Source: Tanytarsus gracilentus (Eukaryota; Arthropoda; Insecta; Diptera; Chironomidae). Taken from it: DNA of 64,000 bases. Positions 50,657 to 61,591 of the stretch are shown one piece after another (positions within the stretch are counted from its first letter, which is position 1; each line of letters opens with the position of its first letter). The DNA lies in NCBI GenBank assembly GCA_038502055.1, contig JAXRKN010000040.1:434001-498000 (forward strand). Reading direction: 5' to 3'. The translations under genes and the position numbers were made by a program. A model generated the notes under the pieces. It did not search any database and had not been told where the DNA came from. It worked only from the letters and a program-made list of their open reading frames with translations.

Positions 50657-51812
50657 TATGAACCTATTTAATTATTTCGGATGCGGGAAGTAAATTCGAT
50701 TGAATTAAGCCTTAAACAATTTTAAAAATTGCCGAGAAAATTGCGAATGAACGAGAAAAAAACACTGACTAACAGCTGCGTACCCCTAGCGAAGTGATAA
50801 TAAGAATTTGAAATTTTGGCGACCGTTAGAAATATTTGTTGAACTTTTTAGCAGCAAAAAATATCCTTTTTGAAATTTCCTCAAAAACTAAGAAAAGTGT
50901 CCTTACTTTTATCGGCGATGCAGATTTTAGCACTCAAATTGATGTTTTAAAAGGATTTAACATTTTATATCTTGAAAACTTTTCCATAAAAAATTCAAAA
51001 ACGCATTTAAAGTTTTCCTTTTATGCTTTTTTATTTAATATTAAAATTAATTATGTCTCTCAACTTACAGTTTTCATCATATATTATTAAGAAATAATTT
51101 TGGAGAGGGTTATTTAAGGAAGTCGGATTAGCTTTTAATTTTACTACGTAAGGTTTAAGCAATAAATAATATATTTTTTTTAAGAAACAAATAAATTCAA
51201 CAACATAAAAGTTATAAAAAAGACAATTCGAAAAAATCGAAACGTTTGTAACCAGCAGAAATGCTTAAAAGTAATAGAAGGAAGAAGAACTAATAAGTGG
51301 CACCACAATACATTTTGGACATAATTAATTTTTATGGGACAATGATTAACCTGAACATTAAGAAATAATAAATTCAATGTAAGCATTTCTCTTCTTGGTG
51401 ATAAAGGTCTGTTAAGATGTATCTATACACATATACAGAAGCTTAGCAAAATTGCACAGAATGAAATGACAAGTCAAATTTCTTCTTGGATTAATGGTTG
51501 AATAATTTTGCTGATTAAATATTAAGAGAATTTCTTTTTTAAATATGGAGTCGTGCTATTTCTGAGCATTTTATATGATTTAAATTTTTTTTGTCAGTGT
51601 CTTATTGCAATATGAAAATCATGACGATCAGAATGCGTAAAAAGTAATGCTGAGTTAATAGAGCCTAGATTTATTCCTTAACATTTAATCTTTAGCATTA
51701 AATTTACTTCTTCACTCGTCCATTTTTTGTCAAGTTGGGTATAAATGTAATCACAGTTGAATTCAATCTTAACTAATTTGAATTCATTCGTTTATGTATT
51801 GTTTTAGCTGTT
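50657..51812. other. Interval between Pdhb start and syd stop
   Basis: The right part must hold the syd 3' untranslated region; an AATAAA on the minus strand lies at 51670-51675, about 140 nt past the stop. The part next to 50657 must hold the Pdhb promoter and leader; no TATA box is evident, as expected of a housekeeping gene. A plus-strand frame at 50836-51090 has no ATG at its start and no recognisable domain. Confidence 0.6.
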
Positions 51813-54800
51813 TTAAATTTGCCAAACAATCAAATAGCTCTTGTCTCCTCGATTCTCGATAGTTTGATTCGGTTGAAGGACAATACTATTCTCCATGTCG
51901 CCATCTCCTGTGATTGTGAGGAAGAAAGATTTTTTGGTTTTTGTTAGAAGAAAATCGTGAAATAAGAAAAATTCAAGTGCTTTTAGGCACAAAGCATGCA
52001 AAAAATCAAAAACTTGTTGAGTGGCTAATAAAATTAGCTCAAAAGCGGAAGGAATTAATAGTGAGGTGGGTGCAATTTGCTACGAGGAAACAGAAAATAA
52101 TCAACAACAAAAGAAGAAGCAACTACAAAAAATATTGTGAAGTTTACCTTTTAACAACCTAATAAACAATGTCCGCCAGTGCGTCTTAGTTTAAATCATA
52201 TTTATTTTTTTAACCGCTTGTCTGTGTGTTAACTTGTGCAGAGTTATTATGAGTTTTTTTTTGAAAAGCATTCTTTAGTCTTTTTAGATAATTTTAATGT
52301 GCACTTTTGATTCCATCACCAAGTATACCAAATGCACCTTTTTTATTTTGACTGAATTAGAGCATTTTTAGTTACTGACTCGATGATGTTACTATTTGCC
52401 AGATAAGTATGTGCGATGTTGTATCTGACGATGAGCTATCATCTTCTAGCAATTTCAACGTGTTACAACAGAGCGGAATTTATGGTAAGTGTGTGCGTGA
52501 TATTTAGTAAGTTTTTTTGGCGCATTGATGAAGGGAAAAATCAAAAAGAGAAAAGAAGAAAACAATAAGAAAAATTAACAAAATTATCTTTAGGGGAAAA
52601 ATAACTTAAAAGAGAATTTCGCACTAGAAGATACAAAAAAGCAATCGATTGCAATCTCAGAAAAGATATTTAATGACTACAAATAATTACCGTAAAAAAT
52701 TATTATTTTTAACTTACCCAATCGGAAGTCAATGTATCCTTCGCCGCCCGACATTACGAGCATATCTTGGTGATGTTTCATTAATATTGATGGCAACTCA
52801 TTTGGAACAATTGGCGGACTCATGGGAACAGACACAAAAAATTTCACGGCATCACGATGACCGTGGAAGCTTAACTGTGATTGAGCCATACAGCACTTTG
52901 GTATACTTGTGGCTAAAATAAAAGTAAAGTGAATAAACTAAAATATAATCGAATAAAGTGCTCACCATTTCCATCTCCAGCCAATGGCACAGAAATAATT
53001 ACACCGTTGCCTGTTCCAATCCATAGTCGACCGCAGGAAACGTGAAGCGATGTAATGCGTACAAAAGAAAATCCTAATTTTCCTGTGCCAAGCATTTTAC
53101 TGACATAGGGCTCAATATCTACGTCTTGTAAATGCTCAAACGTTTGTGAGTGATAGAGTCTTAGCGTTGAGTCTAAACGAATCGATACCCATACACCGAG
53201 ACCAGTGGCAGCCATTTGTCGCACTTGACTCTCTTTTCGCGGATGTGCTTCTAGCGTATGAATAATATTAAGCGTTATCGGATCAATTACGTGAATTCTA
53301 TTCCGATGTGCTGCCCACACTTTATCGCCCACAATCGTGAGGCAACGCACAGATTGTTTTGGAGATCCTAAAGTAACGAGATGATAGGCGCTAATATCCC
53401 ACTCGCCATTCATTTGTCGTCTAAATATTGCCACCTGTCCATTGGCTAAAGCAACAACTACTCGTCCAGCAACGTGTACTATAGAAAGAACTGCATCGGG
53501 CAGTTGAACCTCATGAAGACAAACTCGCCATCGACCCACTGACGAATGGACATAAACCATTCCGTTTTGAGCTCCCATCCACATTGTTGGGCCTACAGAA
53601 GTTGGATTCATGTCTTTATCATTATCGTTATTGTCTTCCTCATCGGGCGAAGCTTCACTCGCCTTCTCAATGCCATCGTCTTGATGAGCTTCTTCACTTT
53701 TATCTATGGTTTTGTCACCAAGTGGCAGTCTTACAAATTCGACTTTTCCAACCTCATCGGGATCTTCATTATCGCAAGGCTTTTCCAGCATCTCTCCCGC
53801 CTTCGTGACTTCACTATTTTCAAGCATATGATAATCCATTTCTAATGCACCCATAACCGTACAAATGCATAATAAATGAGTTTGACAAATGGGAAAAGAA
53901 TCGAGTACTTCCGCCGGATTTTTAGCATCAATTACGGTGACAGTACTTGCTGAATGAGTACTCGTACATATCCAAACAAAACTACTCAACTGTTGATCTT
54001 GATCAACTTGATCCATTGCCATTTTCATTTGTTTATCGAGTGTCTCAAGTTCCGATGGAGGATTCTCGTTTGTCGGAGTCGTGATTTCAGTTATTGTAGC
54101 CTGTTGAGGTCGTGAATAAAATACACTTGCACCAACTACACAACCACCATCACGAGTATATCCGCCAGTGAGATTGACACCACTAGCACACCAAACTTTC
54201 ATGTGAGGGCTTGCCTCGGCGAGTGGTCTACAGTATACGGGGACCGGAACGGGCATATTTGAAGCCTTTATATTTGCACCAATTGCTGGCGAGCTCGATG
54301 GTGAAGTGCTTTGCTTAATCGTTGATCCCGGTAAACTCCAACCGTAGGCTTGTAACCTTCCATCTTCTTTCGCCACATGTGCACGAACTTGTCTATATTG
54401 TTCTCTTCGTCGAGCCTGAGCACGTTCTGATGTGACTTCACCGTGACTTTCGCCTCCCGCCAACACGAGTGAATTACTTGCTGATGCAGCGCCGGTTGCT
54501 GGGAACTGTGAAACTCGCCCCTCTCCGACACTTGGCGCATTAGAATTGCGGAACAACGGAGGGGGCTCTCTTTGTGGCCGGTCATTGGTGCTAAAGAGAT
54601 TACTAAAAAACTTCCATACACTCTGTTTAGATTTCTTATCAAGCTGATCAACTTTAGTCGCTCTCATCATCTCTGTCCAACGCACAGCGTCTTGTAGCTC
54701 CATAAAGCGTTCTTTATACTGATTTCTCTCCATCAGCACTCGCGCCATTTCAACACGAGTAAATCGCTTCCGCTGCGCCATCGGAACATCAGCGTCGTCT

Positions 54801-56681
54801 TCATGCTCGGAACCTTGCGACTTAATTTGTTCCTTCGTTTTTCTCAACTCATCCTCAAGTTCACCAACTTTGGTCTTAAGCTTATTTCTTGACATAATGA
54901 CGGCATTCAACTCCTCACGAAGAATCTCGAGTTCACCCGTCAACTCATCAACTTTGACTATCAAATCGTCCTTAACAATATTAAGGGCATTTCTAAAAAG
55001 AAGTAAATTCATTAGCGCATATTTTTATGATAAAAAATATAATAATCTTACTTGGTTGCAAGCAGCTCATTATTTTCCATAATGAGATTTTCAACTTCTT
55101 TTCCCATACCTTCAAAAAAGAAATGAGAATAATTTGAATTTAAATTAAGTTTGAGAAGCAAAAATTAAATTAGTTCAAAACGTCACTCACCGAAAAAGTT
55201 ATCGTTAACTGTAAGTTGAGCATGTTTGATGGATGTTAAAATTGTTGATAAGGAGTCACATGAACCATGCAATGAAATTTGTTACGAAAAGCATATAATA
55301 TTTAGTAGAGGAAGAATAAAATGTTAGAAACACAAAAAGGTTTTAAAGCAAACTATTTACTTACCCGAACTAGCATATTCTCCGGGATGAACCATCCCAG
55401 TAATTTCATTTTCCTCGCTCTCATTCATATCATCTTGGAATGACAGCTCTTGATATAAAGTATTTGCAGATCGCTTTTCACTTTTCGTAGTGCTACGACC
55501 TGTTATAATTTGTGGAATTGTTGGACTAGTAATTTCACTCGGTGGTGATGTTGCCTGATTCAATTGGTGTGTACGTTCCGTCTCTGAAGATTTCTCAACA
55601 GTTTCAATCTCATTTTGAAGTGATGGCGGTCCAGAGCCACTAGCATTGCTACTCGGTCCGCTGCATATTGTTTCGGAGTCGAGCATTGCCATGGAATTCT
55701 CAAGAGATGCGAATCCAAATGAAATTGGACCTGAGGAGCGATTTATTGGATTGAGTCGCATTGAACGATTCATGTCCATACGCTCGGAGGTGCTCTGATG
55801 AAGTGAGTGAGTTGAATTTCCCATTATCATCTTCGTACGCTCCATATAGTCAACGTGTGTTTTAAAGAGCTCCGTATAACGTTCATGAAGCTTATTATAC
55901 TCCTTCTTCAGCTCACCTTCTCTCTCTTCAAGTCGCGAAGCATGTTCTATGCTGTTTTTATGCTTCAACTCCAACATCCTCACAATTGACTCCAACGACT
56001 CGAGCCTTGACGCAAGGTCTTTGTTCTCCGCTTCTGCCAAATCCTCAGTGTCGAGTAATTTTTGTTCAGCCTGCTTTCGCGCGCCTTTTTCTCGCTCATA
56101 CTGCGTTACAAGTTGTTCATTGTCCTCCCTTAAAAGTTCAAGTTCAACGTCTTGCTCCTGATTTGTTTGATAAGCAGAATCGAGACACTCGAGAACATTC
56201 ACGAGGAGAGGCATTAATGTCTTTACTACGTCTTCATCGTAACGTTGTATCATGCGCTCAAACTCTTGATAGATACTGCCGGCCAGCGATTGTACCTAAA
56301 ATGCAATAAAAATATTTCAATGAGTCACATTTGAGATAAATGTGCGAGACTTAATCTATGGGTGTGGATTTAGCGCATTCTATAAAGTTTTTCCATGTGC
56401 GACATATTGAAGAATTTTATGTGTACAATTTGCGAAGTTTTAATATAAACAAGTGTGGTAACTTGATAGTTTTAAGAACTTCCCGTTTACATGTGATTTA
56501 ATTAAAAGACACTTTAGGCTGTCGCTTCCTTGCGAGTTCATAGATCAAGACTTCTTTTATGTGGGTAAAAATCAATCGATATTTTCACTTTTGCACAACT
56601 TACTTTTTCACTCATTACTGCCGAGTTATCGTTGTCGGAACTGTAGACGGTCTCGCCCATCGAGGGCCGTCCGTTATCCAT
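51813..56681 (-). CDS. syd: Sunday driver / JNK-interacting protein 3 (kinesin-dynein adaptor)
   Basis: Seven exons on the minus strand: 56681-56604, 56295-55365, 55208-55191 (18-nt microexon), 55109-55052, 54992-52966, 52912-52718 and 51907-51813, giving 1133 aa with every junction in frame. JIP3/4 proteins link kinesin-1 and dynein to vesicles and scaffold JNK signalling. Order of domains: RH1 and first coiled coil (about 20-200, including YQEFERMIQRYDEDVVKTL), a Ser/Thr-rich linker, the leucine zipper (343-425, FFGMGKEVENLI then NALNIVKDDL), RH2 (about 433-475, RKRFTRVEMARVLMERNQYK), a low-complexity region, and a C-terminal beta-propeller-like region (about 650-1130) with WMGAQNGMVYVHS, LSFHGHRDAVKFF and MSGGEGYIDFR. 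The chain ends SYLIVWQI. A second possible last exon lies inside the final intron (52372-52445). The gene starts head to head with TTC37. Confidence 0.97.
52372..52445 (-). CDS. syd: Alternative terminal coding exon of syd
   Basis: Within the 810-bp last intron of syd, the minus strand has an acceptor (TTGCTAG, AG at 52447-52446) followed by 74 nt that continue the frame of exon 6 exactly: the leftover G plus AA gives Glu, then DDSSSSDTTSHILIWQIV and a stop at 52372-52374. The motif SHILIWQI parallels SYLIVWQI in the distal last exon (51813-51907) and the Ser-His-Leu-Ile-Val-Trp-Gln ending of JIP3 proteins. Using this exon gives a 1126-aa isoform. The proximal exon lies 272 nt from exon 6, so alternative polyadenylation or terminal-exon choice could switch between the two. 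Conservation of both endings supports function; transcripts are needed to say which is used. Confidence 0.75.
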
Positions 56682-57095
56682 TATGGATGCTTTTTAAAAC
56701 TTTTCCTCTTGCTTTTTTGATTAATTTTCCTTTTTACCATGAACAAAAGAAATTTTTTGCCAACTAGTAAAAAAATAGGTCGCCGAAATTTACATGTTCT
56801 CCATGCTTTGCAGCAATTCTAGCAGCCAGCAATCATGTTTGGCAATGTTATAAATGGAAATAAATCACTTTAGTTAAATAAAATCGCCTTTAAACCGGAG
56901 AAAATTGTAAAAAATTGAGGATGTTTTACAATTTCGACTTAAAATTAAAACTTGATTAAATTTGAAAATTTTATATACGTTACAATTAAGATTCATGGAG
57001 TCTATTTTTATTGCAACCTCCATTGCTTTTGTTTTGAATTGAAATTGTCATTTGTTTACTTTGTGATTTGCATTCATTTTAATATTTCTTCAAAA
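56682..57095. promoter_or_regulatory. Shared divergent promoter region of syd and TTC37
   Basis: Only 414 bp separate the start codons of syd (minus) and TTC37 (plus), so the two promoters and leaders must lie here. No TATA box is obvious for either gene, which fits broadly expressed genes. A plus-strand frame is open in phase with TTC37 from 56952, but the ATG at 57096 starts the conserved protein. Confidence 0.65.
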
Positions 57096-60000
57096 ATGAG
57101 CTCAAAAGAAGTTAAAAACTTATTAAAAGAGGCCCGAGAGGCGATCAAAAACAAAGAGTTTCAAGTTGCTATAAAAAGATGCAAGGTAAGCGATGCTTTT
57201 AAATATTTAATATGCCGGCAAATTCTTTGACGTTGCACAAAAAATAATTCAATATATTTGAAACTTAATAAAGTTATAAATTTGCAGGAAGCAATTCCAC
57301 TCGATAGGAAAAATGGTATGACTTACATCCTCCTTGGTGCCGCATATCAGGAAAGTGATAAAACAGAAGCTGCAAAATATCTTAAACAGGCAATGCAATT
57401 GTCCGATGATTGTAAGCTGATCGCACTTCAGGGACTCGCTAATTGTTCTACGCCGCAGGAACTTCCTTCAGTCCTCGAAGAACTGTTGATACTCGTACCC
57501 GATAAATACACTGATTACTATTCAAAATTGAACAATCTTACAAATCAGCTAAATGATCATCGCCAGTTGATTAAAATCTTTTGCAATGAAATCAAAGTCG
57601 AAGACGAAGAGAGGAAATACCAGGCACTCAAAAGTCTTCTAAATATCTTTATGAAGAATAGAGATATTGCCAATGAAGAGTACAAAGATGAATTCCTCGA
57701 GTGCTTAGAAATTGGTATTCAAGATAAAAGTCACGTCTACCATACTGAAATCTATCAAAACTACTTTAAACTTCTTCATCAAAAGGGCAAACTTGTTGAG
57801 CTCGTGAAGGCTGCTGAAGAAATGACTTTAACATATGGTAATAATTCAATACCACTCGAGTGGATCTGCAAAGTTTATATTGAAAATGAATCAAACGAGT
57901 CTTTCAAAATCAATGAAATTTTGAAATCAAATTTTGGGATTTACTTTGAACGATTGTTGGAGCTGAATGCAAATTCTGTTCTGGGTTTGGCAGCGAGTGC
58001 TTTTGTCAAGTACGCAATTGGAGATCTCACGACATCACGAGACATTCTAACTAAAGTCAATCAACTGCAGCCAAACTGGCAAACGTGCTTAAGAAAATTG
58101 GCTCTAATTCATTTCCGATTAAGAGCTTTTTTTCTAGCTGAACTTGTGCTTAAGCAATTGAAAGATAAAAGTTTAACACTCGCTGAAGCTTTAATTAATC
58201 AAAAGGTGTGTTACAAAATTAAATTAAATTAATTAATAAATAATATCCATTACAGGTCGAAGAGAAAGTAAAAGAAGGACTAGAAATATGCAAGAGCTTT
58301 GATGAAATCAAATCACCAGAGCTTTCGGCAAAAGGCTTAATATATCTGCGAAATTTAGATGATGCTGAATCAATAATTAAAGATTTGAATTCAAAGGAAG
58401 TCAATACTCAACTCTATCAGGGCATGCTTTATCGTTTTAGGGGCGATTATGAGAAAGCAATTGAAGTTCTAACTGGCTACGAGACGCATGAAGCATTTCT
58501 AGAAGCTGGGGTAAACTTTTTTGAGCTCAGAAAGTTTGATGAAAGTCTCATGAACATTTTAAAAGCTACAAAACTTGACCCCAACAATTCAGAGTGCTTT
58601 TACTGGCTGGGTAAAATATATCTGGCAACAAACGATGAAACTCGCAGCAAAAAATGCTTCGAGAAGTGTCTTAATCAAAATCCTCAAAATATTGAATCAA
58701 TTTCAATCTTATCAGCTATTTATCGCAAGAATAAGGATTGGGATAACAACTTGCAAATTCTTGAAAACTCAGTTAAGTCTGTTGCTGATGGAGCTTATCA
58801 AAAGTCTGCGTACTTTCAGCTTGGTCTTCACCACTTGGGACAACAAAATTTCGACAATGCTGTCACTGCATTTAGAAATGCCCTTCGATATGATGCTAAT
58901 AATGCTGAGTGTTGGGAAGCACTTGCAGACGCTTACTTAGCGAGAGGATCCTACAATTCTTCCCTAAAAGTTTTCGAAAGGAGCGTTGAATTAAATCCCA
59001 CAAACACTTATGCAAAACTACAAATCGCCAAAATTAAATTCGTACTTCAGCAATATCAAGAGAGCATTATAGACTACGAGCAAATTCTCTCATCAAATCG
59101 TGACTATCTTCCTGCGCTGAAGGGTATTTCTGAGAGTCATTTTGGACGAGCTTATTACCTCCACGAGAATCATCGTACTGGTAGAGCACGAGATAATTGC
59201 CAACAAGCACTTTCTTTTGTAGAAAAAGCTCTAACACTCGAACCATCGTTTCAATGTCTTTGGAGACTGCTTGGAAATATTTTCGATTTTGTTGGGTTAT
59301 TGCCTAAAGTTCACAGTCACTTGACTATACCAGCTGCAATTATTTGTGAGGAAAAAGAAAAGGAGATTTGCGGTGATGAACTTTTGGAGTTAGCATCAAA
59401 ATGTTATTCAAGATGTATCAAGTTAAATAAGGAGAATGATTATGTTTGGTTCAACTTGGTGGCAAATTACTATCGACGATCAATCTCGAGCCATGATGAA
59501 AGTAAACTTGAATTTATAAAACTAGCCTACGAAGGCGCAAAGTTTCTTGTAAAATTGAAACCATCAAAATGGCAAAATTGGAACTTGTTGGGAATCATCA
59601 GTGCTGCAAAAGAAATTGACAATCCGGCATTAGCGCAACATTGCTTTATTAAGGCAATTACACTTGACAAGAAGACTTTTACGAGCTGGTCAAATTTGGG
59701 AGTTTTCTATCTTCAACAGGGAGACATAAAACTTGCGAATAAAGCATTCAGTCGTGCACAACAATCAGACACATCATTTCTCAATGCATGGATTGGTCAA
59801 GCTTGGATTGCGGATCTTATCGGCGATAGAGACGAAGCGATGGATCTTTTCCGGCATTGCACTCAACTTGGCTTTCATCACGAGTCATCGATCGGTTATT
59901 CAAATTTTGTATGCTCAATTCTCAATGAACCCGACTACGCAAGCATTCCGAAATATGAATATGCAATCGATAAAATGCATGCAGTTTCATTGGCATTAGA

Positions 60001-61096
60001 TAACGCAGTTTGGCACTGTTTACTGGAATCTAAAGCAACTTTTGAGGCATGGAGTTACGTTGGATATTTGAGTAAAAGTCAAAAACTCTATAAGAAAGCC
60101 ATAACTGCTTATGAGAAGGCTGTTAAAATTTCTAGTGGAACGCAGCGAGACCAATGTCTAATAGATCTTGGATTTTGCTATCTAAAAATCGATGACAATC
60201 AAAAATCGGCTAAAGCATTTTCAGAAGTCAAAGAAGCTACTTTCCAATCGACCATTGGACTTGCCTTGGCTTTATACAGAGGTGAATAGAATGTTATATA
60301 AAATACTGCAAATATTAAATTTTTTTATTATTAGCCGGAAATTATGAAGAATGTTATGAGACGTACCAGAAAGCGATTGAATGGCTTGCTACTAAAGACG
60401 AAGAAAAGGGTTTGATTTTGGTCGCTATGGCAGCAATGGTCTATGCCTTTCAAGGAGCTGAAGATGCAAAATTGGTTCTATTTCAATGGTATGGAAATTA
60501 TGTTAAGTTTTAATCAAAAATAATTTTTTCTCTTTCTATAGCATTGCATTGACGCCTCCACCGGTTGAAGGGCTTTTATCGCTATGCGCTATTGGATTGC
60601 TGCAAAAGGATAAACAATTAACAGAACTGGTCACAAAAGAATTAAAGAATTACGAAAAGGATCCAAAATATGGCCATCATGTTAGTTTTATGATGTCTCA
60701 ATTTTACATCCAATATGTAAGTTATTAAACTTTATTTTAAAAAATTAATTATTGTAAATAAATTTATAGACTTCAAAAGCTGATGCTGTCACTTACATCT
60801 CATCACGAATCCATGAATTTCCCGATCGTCCGTACCTCCGAAAACTTCTTGCGTTGACGCTCTTCGACAGCTACAAAGAAGAGGATAAACTCATGCGAGT
60901 GGCATCACGAATGGCTGAAAGCTCTCTAGCACTAAGAATATCGCAAAAGGAAGAACTCTCATCGAAAGAAGCAGCAAGCATGTTGGCGTTAGCCTGTTGT
61001 GCAATGGAGTCTGTTGATCGAAATGCCGCAAAAGTATTGGCACAAAAAACCGTTCACATTTGTCCGTTGTACTATAAAATTTTGAATATATGTTGA
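57096..61096 (+). CDS. TTC37: Tetratricopeptide repeat protein 37 / SKI3 (Ski complex scaffold)
   Basis: Six exons: 57096-57185, 57288-58205, 58256-60281, 60335-60488, 60542-60716 and 60770-61096, giving 1229 aa with all junctions in frame. The protein is an almost continuous chain of tetratricopeptide helices: MSSKEVKNLLKEAREAI with FQVAIKRCKEAI at the N-terminus, then typical repeats such as YWLGKIYLATNDE, YFQLGLHHLGQQNFDNAV, ECWEALADAYLARGSY, WNLLGIISAAKEIDNPALA and SWSNLGVFYLQQGDIKLA. This order and length fit SKI3/TTC37, the scaffold that joins the Ski2 helicase and Ski8 and delivers mRNA to the cytoplasmic exosome for 3'-5' decay. It is shorter than the human protein (about 1560 aa). 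The stop is reached soon after the conserved C-terminal TPRs. No AATAAA was seen close after the stop. Confidence 0.95.
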
Positions 61097-61295
61097 AATG
61101 CATAGTCGCGCATTGAAGTCTTTCCGAACCTTGGGTATTTTATTGTTTTTTTATTCAATCTCTTATTCTGTTTACAAGCATCGCGCGCTCCGACCACATG
61201 AGCTATGTGAGAGAGAAAAGAAAAGAGTGAGCAAAGCAGAAACGAAAAAAAAGCAGCAAGAAACGGGTTTAAGACGTTAAGCTGAATGGTCTCTC
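61097..61295. other. TTC37 3' flank
   Basis: Short non-coding interval that should contain the 3' untranslated region of TTC37; no clear AATAAA was found in it. Confidence 0.4.
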
Positions 61296-61591
61296 TCAGT
61301 CGTAAAGAGTAACTTGACGAGTTAAGGCTGATCGAGCGCGTTATTAATATTTTACTTTCATGAGCTAGTGCATCAAGTAGGAAAGTCGCATTCCTAAGCA
61401 AAAAATAATATAATTTTTCTAGCTTTGTGCTACGAAGAAAAGTGAATGAAGAAGACAAAAAAAAGTTCTTGAAGAAGTGAATTGCATAATAACAACTGAA
61501 TCGAAAGTGAAAATTTAAACAAATTGTTTTTGGGATTATTATTAAATCTTTATTGTATTTTACCTCGAGCCGCATACTCAGCGCGCGAAAG
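61296..61591 (+). other. Candidate non-coding first exon of a gene leaving the window
   Basis: An initiator-like TCAGTCGT at 61296-61303 opens a block richer in CG dinucleotides than its surroundings (CGAGCGCG near 61333, GCGCGCG near 61581) that ends in a consensus donor AAAG/GTGAGA at 61591-61592. No long ATG-initiated frame lies in it, as expected of a 5' untranslated exon with a long following intron. This is a guess from base composition and two short motifs. Confidence 0.3.

Noticed and set aside
50836..51090. 84-codon plus-strand frame upstream of Pdhb
   Set aside because: It starts at TTG, has A+T-driven composition in the second half and no domain; more likely the flank of Pdhb.
51941..52162. 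73-codon plus-strand frame in the last syd intron
   Set aside because: Lys/Arg-rich translation of A-rich intron sequence without an ATG start or domain.
52409..52484. Plus-strand exon-like frame (ATG, 25 codons, then GTAAGT) inside the last intron of syd
   Set aside because: The minus strand explains the same bases better as an alternative syd exon with a JIP3-like ending and matching phase. The plus-strand continuation closes within a few codons.
61072..61575. 167-codon minus-strand frame overlapping the end of TTC37
   Set aside because: It is partly antisense to the TTC37 coding end, has no domain, and is Ser/Phe/Leu-rich as expected from the complement of an A/G-rich region.
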